From Chloroflexota bacterium (lineage in GTDB: Bacteria > Chloroflexota > Limnocylindria > QHBO01), in the NCBI GenBank assembly GCA_020848055.1, contig JADLBB010000124.1, positions 1 through 7,154 of the forward strand: a stretch of 7,154 nt of DNA, in the 5' to 3' direction. The notes below the pieces were generated by a model. That model was not told where the DNA came from and did not search any database. It saw only the letters and a program-made list of their open reading frames with translations. Of this stretch, positions 1 to 4,883 are shown in pieces. The stretch's first letter is position 1; every line of letters starts with the position of its first letter. The position numbers and the translations under genes are program-made.

Positions 1-133
1 CGTTGACCGGCATCGGGCCGACCTCGGCCAGCAGGCCGACGACGCGCAGTCGCGTCTCGTCGCCCAGTGCGCGGTACAGCGTCCGGAGCCGGCGCAGGTG
101 GTGATCGGCTGGGGAATGGCGGGTGAGGGGCAT
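1..133 (-). CDS. ArsR-family winged-helix transcriptional regulator, N-terminal fragment
   Basis: The reverse strand reads from an ATG at 133 to the left window edge without a stop, giving 44 residues. The stretch LYRALGDETRLRVVGLLAE is the hallmark start of ArsR/SmtB-type regulators, in which helix 1 and helix 2 lead into the winged helix-turn-helix. The recognition helix and any metal- or ligand-sensing residues lie beyond the edge, so the inducer cannot be deduced. Members of this family are usually dimeric repressors that bind an inverted repeat in their own promoter and often control a divergent or adjacent efflux gene. Here the gene faces away from an ABC-like/MFS operon across a 134-bp gap with a candidate operator, which fits that arrangement. 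No strong Shine-Dalgarno is visible before the ATG (only a weak AAAGAAG about 13 nt upstream). Family assignment is firm; the regulatory target is inferred. Confidence 0.85.
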   Translation of the reverse strand, partial: MPLTRHSPADHHLRRLRTLYRALGDETRLRVVGLLAEVGPMPVN

Positions 134-152
134 TGGCTAGGGCTTCTTTATC

Positions 153-164
153 AAATGTCCATTT
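153..164. promoter_or_regulatory. Candidate ArsR operator: inverted repeat AAATG-TC-CATTT
   Basis: Two perfect 5-bp arms (AAATG at 153-157 and CATTT at 160-164) are separated by 2 bp, inside the AT-rich block and about 20 bp upstream of the ArsR-type start codon. AT-rich inverted repeats with a 2-bp centre are the common shape of ArsR/SmtB operators, although the symmetry here does not extend past the five bases. Position and family habit support it; binding is inferred. With so short a repeat, chance cannot be excluded. Confidence 0.4.
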
Positions 165-254
165 ATATGTAGATGCGCTTATGGTACGGGTTAGCCGGCG
201 CTTGTCAAGGTGCTAGGATCGGCGCGCCCGACTCCCAATCGACCCGGAGCAGCC

Positions 255-260
255 AGGAGG
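255..260 (+). promoter_or_regulatory. Ribosome binding site AGGAGG deciding a CTG start
   Basis: A full-consensus AGGAGG lies 7 nt before CTG at 268-270. The only other in-frame candidate, GTG at 316, has no purine-rich site in front of it. No ATG, GTG or TTG in this frame occurs between the upstream stop at 214 and position 268. The site therefore argues for initiation at the non-standard CTG. Confidence 0.65.
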
Positions 261-267
261 TGCGCCG

Positions 268-1098
268 CTGACCAGCTCGACCCCGGACGCGCTGTGGCGC
301 GATCCGGCCAACCGGGTGCTGCGACCGGCCGCCGTCCGTATCCAGGGATTGTCCCGCGGCAGGCTGCTCGATCGCTGTTCGCTGACGATCCCGGTCGGCA
401 TGCGGCTGCTGGTCGTCTCCGACCCACCCGAGTCGGCGTCTGCGCTGGTCCGTGCCGTCGCTGGCATGTCGCGGCCCTCGCGGGGGCGTGTCGAGCTTGC
501 CGGGTCGCCAGACCCTTCGGTGGATGGCTGGGCACGGCGGGTGGCGTACCTCGGCCCTGAGCCGGGGCTGCATGGCTGGATGACGCCGCGCGAGGCGCTG
601 CAACTGGCGGCCAGGCTGCTGGGCCTGCCGGTCGGGCTGGCCAGCGAGCGCATCGAGCGAGCGCTGGCGTGGGTTGGCGTGGGTCCACCGACATCGGACA
701 GACCGATCTCGAAGGCGAGCCTGGCGGTCCTGCATCGGGTTGGCCTGGCCGCGGCGCTGATGGCCGATCCGGAGGTCCTCCTGCTCGACGAGCCCCTGCG
801 TGGCCTGGAGACCCGCGAGCGGACGAAGCTGCTGCGCCTGCCCGGCCCGCGGCACACCGTCGTCATCGCCAGCAGGTATCCTGCGTCGGAGGCCGGCCTG
901 GTCAGCCACGTGGCCCTCCTGCGCGAGGGGCGGGTCGCGCTGGTGGCGCCGGTCAACGAGCTCGATGTGGCCGGGCTGCCGATGAGCATGCGCGGCATCG
1001 AGGCTCTCGCGGAGCGTGCCGGCGGGCAGCCCGCGGTCGAGCATGACCCGGTCGAGTTGACCGAGCGCATCGGGCCGGTGCCGGGGGTGAACCGATGA
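268..1098 (+). CDS. Degenerate ABC transporter ATP-binding protein (predicted pseudo-ATPase)
   Basis: The protein is 276 residues from the CTG at 268 (260 from the alternative GTG at 316) and aligns by eye without gaps to the core of ABC-2-type exporter ATPases. Walker B is intact (LLLDEP, Asp174-Glu175), as are the flanking LAAALMADPEV and the ALLREGRV strand. The other nucleotide motifs are lost. The Walker A position (51-60) reads SDPPESASAL, without glycines or the essential Lys. The Q-loop Gln is Pro97 (YLGPEPGL). The signature LSGGQ is replaced around 150-154 by ASLAV. The switch His is Arg203, and the D-loop Asp is Glu. The frame has no stops or shifts, so the protein is probably expressed but unlikely to hydrolyse ATP alone. 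It overlaps the next gene, a membrane protein, by 4 bp (ATGA), the usual ATPase-permease pairing. It may be a structural or regulatory subunit, or partner an active ATPase encoded elsewhere. The fold call is confident; loss of activity is inferred from the motifs. Confidence 0.8.
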   Translation: MTSSTPDALWRDPANRVLRPAAVRIQGLSRGRLLDRCSLTIPVGMRLLVVSDPPESASALVRAVAGMSRPSRGRVELAGSPDPSVDGWARRVAYLGPEPGLHGWMTPREALQLAARLLGLPVGLASERIERALAWVGVGPPTSDRPISKASLAVLHRVGLAAALMADPEVLLLDEPLRGLETRERTKLLRLPGPRHTVVIASRYPASEAGLVSHVALLREGRVALVAPVNELDVAGLPMSMRGIEALAERAGGQPAVEHDPVELTERIGPVPGVNR

Positions 1099-1790
1099 TG
1101 CAGGCCATGCTCGTGGCGCGCGTCACGCTGCGCGAGCTGTGGGTGACCTTTCGCCTCGTCCTCCTGCTGGCCGCGTTCATCGGAGGCAGTGCTGTCGCCA
1201 CGCTGCTGCCGGGCGCCTCGACCACCCTGCTCGATCGCCTGGCCGCGCTGCTAGCGGTCGCGACCGCCATCTCAGCCGCCCTGGCGGCCTGGACCATGGC
1301 CGCGAACCGGACGGCCGGCAGGGCCGGGTGGCTCGTCAGCCGCTCGGTCACGCGCCACGGCTATCTTGCCGGGCTGTTCTGCGGCGTGGCGGGGGTGGGC
1401 GTGTTCGGCGCGGCGGCCTCGATGCTGCTCGGCTGGCTGGCCGCCCTGAGCCTGCCGGTGCCGCCAGCAGCACCGGTGCTGGCGGCCGCGCTGCTGGCCG
1501 CGGTGGGGGCAGTGCTGGCGGCGATCGCGATCGGCATGGCGGTGGGCGCCCTGCTCCAGCCGCTGCCGTCGGCCATCGTTGCGGGCATCCTCGTCGCCGC
1601 GGGTTGGTTTGCCATCGCGACGGCCGGCACGCTGCTGGCGGGCGGCGCGTTGAGCGTGCCATCCATCGGCCGCATGCTGGCGGCACCGACCGCGTTCGCG
1701 GACGCGCTGCGCTTCGCGGGCGCGGCCCTGCTGACGGCCGCGCTCGCGCTCACGCTCGCGGTCGTGGCGATCGATCGCGCCGAGCTTTGA
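1095..1790 (+). CDS. ABC-2-type permease-like membrane protein
   Basis: This 231-residue, highly hydrophobic protein has about six membrane segments near residues 18-38, 48-70, 90-118, 126-153, 158-183 and 205-226, ending in a short charged tail (AIDRAEL). The first loop contains GWLVSRSVTRHGYLAG (78-93), resembling the loop before helix 3 of ABC-2 permeases, where a conserved Ser/Arg precedes the next helix. The six-helix layout and the ATGA overlap with the upstream ATPase-like gene support a transporter membrane subunit; the sequence itself is too Ala/Leu/Val-rich for a finer family call. Start ATG at 1095 shares bases with the upstream TGA; a second ATG follows directly at 1098. The gene runs straight into the MFS gene through a TTGA overlap. 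The substrate is unknown. Since the partner ATPase appears inactive, whether this is a working primary transporter is open. Confidence 0.7.
   Translation: MMQAMLVARVTLRELWVTFRLVLLLAAFIGGSAVATLLPGASTTLLDRLAALLAVATAISAALAAWTMAANRTAGRAGWLVSRSVTRHGYLAGLFCGVAGVGVFGAAASMLLGWLAALSLPVPPAAPVLAAALLAAVGAVLAAIAIGMAVGALLQPLPSAIVAGILVAAGWFAIATAGTLLAGGALSVPSIGRMLAAPTAFADALRFAGAALLTAALALTLAVVAIDRAEL
1461..1485 (+). repeat. Perfect 9-bp inverted repeat inside the permease gene
   Basis: CCGCCAGCA (1461-1469) and TGCTGGCGG (1477-1485) are exact reverse complements around a 7-nt loop, and would form a strong GC stem in the mRNA or in single-stranded DNA. It lies in codons for the Pro/Ala-rich loop between helices 3 and 4. 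Ala/Pro/Leu codons in GC-rich DNA readily produce such stems, and there is no U-tract after it, so it is not a rho-independent terminator. It could slow ribosomes between membrane segments, but that is speculation. Confidence 0.5.
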
Positions 1791-3355
1791 AGCTCCGGCC
1801 TGCGACGGCCTGGGCCGTCCTGGGCATCGCCTGCCTCGGGGTGTTGCTGGGCGGGATGGAGCTGATGGTGGTCGCGATCGCCCTGCCCTCGATCGTGGCC
1901 GACTTCGGCGGCTGGACCGACCTCGCGGTGGTCAGCTGGATCATCAACGCCTACCTGCTGGCGTACGTGGTGACCATGCCGCTGGCCGGACGTGCGGCCG
2001 ACCTGTGGGGCGCTCGGCGCCTGTACGTCGTCGCCCTGTTGCTGTTCGTGGCTGGTTCGGCGGCGGCGGGCCTGTCCCGCCTCGCCGGACCCGAGAGCGG
2101 CCTGGGGTGGCTCATCGGCGCTCGCGTGGTACAGGGCGTCGGCGGCGGGGCGCTCGTCCCGCTGTCGATGGCGCTGGCCAGCCACCTGTTCGAGGGTCGC
2201 TCCCGATCGATCGCGCTGGGCGTGGAAGGCGCGGCCACCTTCGTGGGCATGGCCATCGGTCCGGCCTACGGGGCGTGGGTGCTGCTCAACGTGTCGCTGC
2301 CGATCCCGGGCCTCGACATCGTCGCGTGGCAGTGGATCTTCTGGCTCAACGTGCCGATTGGCGTGGTGGTCGGCCTGCTGCTGTACGTGGTCGCCGGTGG
2401 CATCGAGACGCCGCGCGCCCGCGGCCGGCTCGATCTCGTTGGCGCGCTCCTGCTGGCCGTCGGCCTGGCGGCCACGGTCGGGGCGGTGACGCTGTCGGGA
2501 GAACTGGGTCTGGCCTCGCCGGTCGTGGGGGGCGGCCTGATCATCGGCCTGCTCGCACTCGTGACCTTCGGTGCCTGGCAGGCCAGGTCGTCCTCGCCCT
2601 TGATCGCCGTTCGGCTGTTCGCCGACCGTTCGTTCACCGCGGCCAACGCGGTCAGCCTGCTCACCGGCTACACGCTGGCGACCGCGATCATCGGTGGACC
2701 GGTGTTCGTCAACCGGGTCCTGTTCGGAACCGATGGTCAGGCCGCCATCGCGTTGACGGCACTGACCATGGCGATTGCGCTCGGTGCCATCGCCGGCGGG
2801 GTCGGTGCAAACCGCATCGGCGAGCGTGCCACCACCATCATCGGCATCGTCGTGTCCGCCGTCGGGCTGTGGCGCGGCATGGGCTGGGGCGTCGAGGCGC
2901 CGCTCGATCGGATCGCGATCGACCTGGCGATCTTCGGAGCCGGCTTCGGGCTGACGGTGGCGCCGCGTGCCATCGCGGCCGTGGCATCGGCCGGAGTCGA
3001 GGCCTACGGCGTGGCGGGCGCGCTGTTGCAGGTGGCGCGCACGATCGGCATGAGCATCGGGCTGGCACTGTTGACCGCGATCGGCCAGAACCGGATCGAC
3101 GAGCTCTCGGCGCTCGTCGCCGACCCGGCGCGGCGCGACGCGCTGGTCACCGAGCTCGGCCATCCTGAGTTCGTGGGCGTGGACCCGACCACGTCGCTGG
3201 CGCTGGTGGACCTGCTCGAGCGCTGGTCGCGGTCCGAGGCGGCCGATGTGCTGCGCCTGGTGCTGGCCATCGCGCTGGCAGTGGCGGTCGTGACGCTCCT
3301 TCCGGCCATGGCGCTCGATGGACGCGCGCGCGTTACCAGGTCGGCTTCGCGATGA
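1787..3355 (+). CDS. MFS multidrug-type exporter, DHA2 (14-TM, EmrB/QacA-like) family
   Basis: From the TTG at 1787 the protein is 522 residues, the normal size for 14-helix drug:proton antiporters of the EmrB/QacA type. The first helix carries the family motif as ELMVVAIALPSI (25-36), with Glu where Asp is usual. Motif A is GRAADLWGARR (68-78), motif B begins at Arg113 (RVVQGVGGGALVP), motif C ends in GPAYG (158-162), and WQWIFWLNVPIG (181-192) is the typical sequence before helix 6. An extra loop of about a dozen residues (168-180) precedes it. The frame stays open upstream of 1787 inside the permease gene, but there the translation is Arg-rich shadow sequence. The TTG overlaps the permease stop (TTGA) and the protein then begins KLRPATAW followed by helix 1, so translational coupling is likely. 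The last 23 bp overlap the convergent sortase-like gene. Probable role: proton-driven efflux of a drug, lipid or metabolite; the substrate is unknown. Confidence 0.88.
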   Translation: MKLRPATAWAVLGIACLGVLLGGMELMVVAIALPSIVADFGGWTDLAVVSWIINAYLLAYVVTMPLAGRAADLWGARRLYVVALLLFVAGSAAAGLSRLAGPESGLGWLIGARVVQGVGGGALVPLSMALASHLFEGRSRSIALGVEGAATFVGMAIGPAYGAWVLLNVSLPIPGLDIVAWQWIFWLNVPIGVVVGLLLYVVAGGIETPRARGRLDLVGALLLAVGLAATVGAVTLSGELGLASPVVGGGLIIGLLALVTFGAWQARSSSPLIAVRLFADRSFTAANAVSLLTGYTLATAIIGGPVFVNRVLFGTDGQAAIALTALTMAIALGAIAGGVGANRIGERATTIIGIVVSAVGLWRGMGWGVEAPLDRIAIDLAIFGAGFGLTVAPRAIAAVASAGVEAYGVAGALLQVARTIGMSIGLALLTAIGQNRIDELSALVADPARRDALVTELGHPEFVGVDPTTSLALVDLLERWSRSEAADVLRLVLAIALAVAVVTLLPAMALDGRARVTRSASR

Positions 3356-4046
3356 CCACCAGCTCGCCCCAGTTGCGGTTGTAGCCCTGGGAGGTCTGGA
3401 GGGTCAGGCGCTCGTACCCGGTCTCGTGCGTCCACGACGCGCCCTGGCTGCAGTCGTCCTGGATCTGGAGCGCCAACGGCGGCTCGATGCCGAAGTCCTC
3501 GGGGTTGTTGGTCGTGGCGTCAGGGTCGGGGCAGGCGACGTTGGGCCGCACCTCGGTCACGACATAGCGCAGGACGTCGTCGTTGGACATGCGGACGAGC
3601 ACCTCCGCCCCGATCTGCACGTTCCACAGCGGCTTGAACAGGTTGTTTTCCGCATGGGCGAAGATGAACGAGTTCTGGTTGTGGCCCGGCTGATGGCCGC
3701 TGCGCAGGATGTAGGCGGCATCGTGTGGCGGGAAGCTGTCGGTCTGCTCGCTGGTTGACTGCTTGACCAGCACGTTGATCTCGACCGATGGGATCTGGAG
3801 CTGGACCGCGACCACGTCGTCCGGCAGTGGCGTGGGGCTGGGTGAAGGTGATCCGGGCGTGCTGGGCAGTTCGCCCGAAGGGCTCAGCGGCGGGGTGGGG
3901 GTGGCCAGTGCTACCGGGGTCGGCGTCGGGATGGGTGGCAGGCTCGAGGCCGGAGCGCCGTCGCGGCCGAGCGTACCGATAATGATGAGTGCGACTCCCG
4001 CCACGCCCAGGATGATCGGGAGCGCCCATGAGGAGAGCCGCTTCAC
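3333..4046 (-). CDS. Sortase-fold membrane-anchored protein with Ser in place of the catalytic Cys
   Basis: The 237-residue product starts at GTG (4044-4046). It has a basic start (KRLSSW), one membrane segment (about 8-26), a Pro/Thr/Ser-rich extracytoplasmic linker (about 37-75), then a sortase-like beta-barrel. Sortase landmarks are LQIPSVEINV (83-92), the RSGHQPGHNQNSFIFAH block with the expected catalytic His131, NLFKPLWNVQIGAEV (135-149) and the strand LTLQTS (214-219). In sortases that strand reads TLxTC with the nucleophilic Cys; here the residue is Ser219 (codon TCC, one base from TGC). The usual Arg before the last strand appears to be Glu228 (GELVVIAKP), with Arg224 nearby. Two other cysteines (172, 199) lie in an insert and could form a disulphide. 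No sortase substrate with an LPxTG-like tail is visible here. It may be a non-transpeptidase relative or an altered enzyme. The fold is fairly certain; the activity is unknown. No clear Shine-Dalgarno is seen. Confidence 0.78.
   Translation of the reverse strand: MKRLSSWALPIILGVAGVALIIIGTLGRDGAPASSLPPIPTPTPVALATPTPPLSPSGELPSTPGSPSPSPTPLPDDVVAVQLQIPSVEINVLVKQSTSEQTDSFPPHDAAYILRSGHQPGHNQNSFIFAHAENNLFKPLWNVQIGAEVLVRMSNDDVLRYVVTEVRPNVACPDPDATTNNPEDFGIEPPLALQIQDDCSQGASWTHETGYERLTLQTSQGYNRNWGELVVIAKPTW
4030..4037 (+). promoter_or_regulatory. Ribosome binding site for otsB, inside the divergent gene
   Basis: GAGGAGAG at 4030-4037 ends 9 nt before the GTG at 4047. It lies within the first codons of the sortase-like gene on the opposite strand, so one DNA segment codes on one strand and carries the translation signal for the other. 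It supports the GTG at 4047 as the otsB start. Confidence 0.6.
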
Positions 4047-4883
4047 GTGCGCGAGTCTAACCGCCGGACCGATGCGACGCTGTCGCGGGCGCTGTCGCTC
4101 GCTCGCGAGGCCCTTGCCGCAGACCCGGCCGGAATAGCCACCGATATCGACGGCACGCTGTCACCTATCGTGGATGATCCGGGAGCCGCCCGCCTGGCCG
4201 ATGGCGCGTCCGATGCTCTGGCCGCCCTGGTTCCGCGGATGGCGGTGGTGGCGGCCGTCACCGGAAGGGCGGCGGCAGACGGGCGACGCATGCTCGGCGT
4301 GGACCGCGTGCTGGTGGCGGGCAATCACGGCACCGAGTGGCTCGAGCCGGGGGAGTCCGTACCGATCCGGGTGCCGGGCGCTGGGGATGTCCCGGCTCGC
4401 CTGGGGCGGATGCTGGCCGGCCTGCCCCCGCTGGCGGGAGTGGAAGCCGAGCACAAGGGCCTGTCGGCGACCATCCACTACCGCGCGGCCGCCGACCCCG
4501 CCGCCGCGCGCGGCGCGCTCCTGGCGGCGTTGGCCGCGGCAGGCTCCGAAGGCATCTGGGTGCGCGAGGGCCGCATGAGCATCGAGTTGCGGCCGGCTGG
4601 GCTGGGCGACAAGGGCTCTGCTGTTCGAGCCATCGTGGCCCACTATCGCCTGCGCGGGCTGCTGGTGCTGGGCGACGACGCCACCGACCTCGACATGTTC
4701 GACGCCGTCGCGGCGCTGCGGGCGTCCGGCGGCCTGCGCGCGGCGATCATCGCGGTTGCCGGTGGTGAGGAGGTCAAGCCGGAGGTGGCGTCCGCGGCCG
4801 ACATCGTGCTGCCCGGCCCGGACCGTTTGGTCGGGCTGCTGCGGGGCCTGGCGGAGGATCCGGGGTGGCCCCCACGGCGATGA
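4047..4883 (+). CDS. otsB: Trehalose-6-phosphate phosphatase (HAD superfamily)
   Basis: This cytosolic enzyme removes phosphate from trehalose-6-phosphate to release trehalose, the second step of the OtsAB pathway. The 278-residue protein shows all HAD motifs. Motif I is DIDGTLSPI, with nucleophile Asp33 and acid/base Asp35. Motif II is Thr72-Gly73-Arg74. The motif III Lys is Lys189 (GDKGSA), and motif IV is GDDATDLDMF (209-218) with the Mg2+-binding acidic residues. The cap segment EHKGLSATIHYR (135-146) is characteristic of trehalose phosphatases, and NHGTEW (93-98) also fits. Start GTG 4047 has GAGGAGAG upstream. Its start codon directly abuts the start codon of the divergent sortase-like gene, and its stop directly abuts the stop of the convergent MFS gene, so any promoter must lie within the sortase-like gene. 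The matching synthase is nearby on the other strand. Length and motifs are intact, so it should be active. Confidence 0.93.
   Translation: MRESNRRTDATLSRALSLAREALAADPAGIATDIDGTLSPIVDDPGAARLADGASDALAALVPRMAVVAAVTGRAAADGRRMLGVDRVLVAGNHGTEWLEPGESVPIRVPGAGDVPARLGRMLAGLPPLAGVEAEHKGLSATIHYRAAADPAAARGALLAALAAAGSEGIWVREGRMSIELRPAGLGDKGSAVRAIVAHYRLRGLLVLGDDATDLDMFDAVAALRASGGLRAAIIAVAGGEEVKPEVASAADIVLPGPDRLVGLLRGLAEDPGWPPRR

Larger units (their letters stand above)
134..267. promoter_or_regulatory. Divergent intergenic promoter region
   Basis: This is the only substantial non-coding stretch in the window. Positions about 143-185 are markedly AT-rich compared with the roughly 70% GC surroundings (runs such as CTTTATC and CATTTATATG), as expected for promoters in a high-GC genome. 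It must drive the ArsR-type gene leftward and the ABC-like/permease/MFS operon rightward. I see -10-like hexamers on both strands (TATAAA on the minus strand at 162-167; TAGGAT on the plus strand at 214-219), but none has a convincing -35 partner at 16-18 bp, so no transcription start is assigned. Confidence 0.55.

Noticed and set aside
202..219. TTGTCA and TAGGAT as a sigma-70 promoter for the plus operon
   Set aside because: The hexamers are only 6 bp apart, far from the needed 16-18 bp; neither has another good partner.
205..1070. Overlapping minus-strand open frames opposite the ABC-like gene
   Set aside because: Both are low-complexity shadows, and the plus frame has a collinear match to the ABC ATPase fold.
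1767..1778. Perfect 12-bp palindrome GCGATCGATCGC just before the MFS start codon
   Set aside because: GATCG/GCGATCGC-type words recur across the window (for example near 1523 and 1873) in Ala/Ile/Asp codons, so it looks like sequence composition and not a specific site.
1139..1786. An N-terminal extension of the DHA2 MFS gene that would make a 738-residue protein
   Set aside because: This part is the out-of-frame reading of the permease gene (Arg/Gly-rich). The TTG at 1787, overlapping the permease stop, gives a normal 522-residue exporter.
1361..3163. A 600-codon open frame on the minus strand opposite the permease and MFS genes
   Set aside because: Its translation is Arg/Gly/Asp/Gln-rich low-complexity sequence without recognisable motifs. 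High GC suppresses stops in antisense frames, and the plus strand carries clear membrane proteins.
3333..3355. Rho-independent terminator between the converging MFS and sortase-like genes
   Set aside because: There is a GCGCGCGCG run but no stem followed by a T-tract on either strand.
3926..3938. Pro/Thr repeats in the sortase-like protein as a nucleotide tandem repeat
   Set aside because: The linker is low-complexity at protein level (PTPTP, SPSPTP), but the DNA has no regular repeat unit; it is an ordinary cell-wall-spanning linker.
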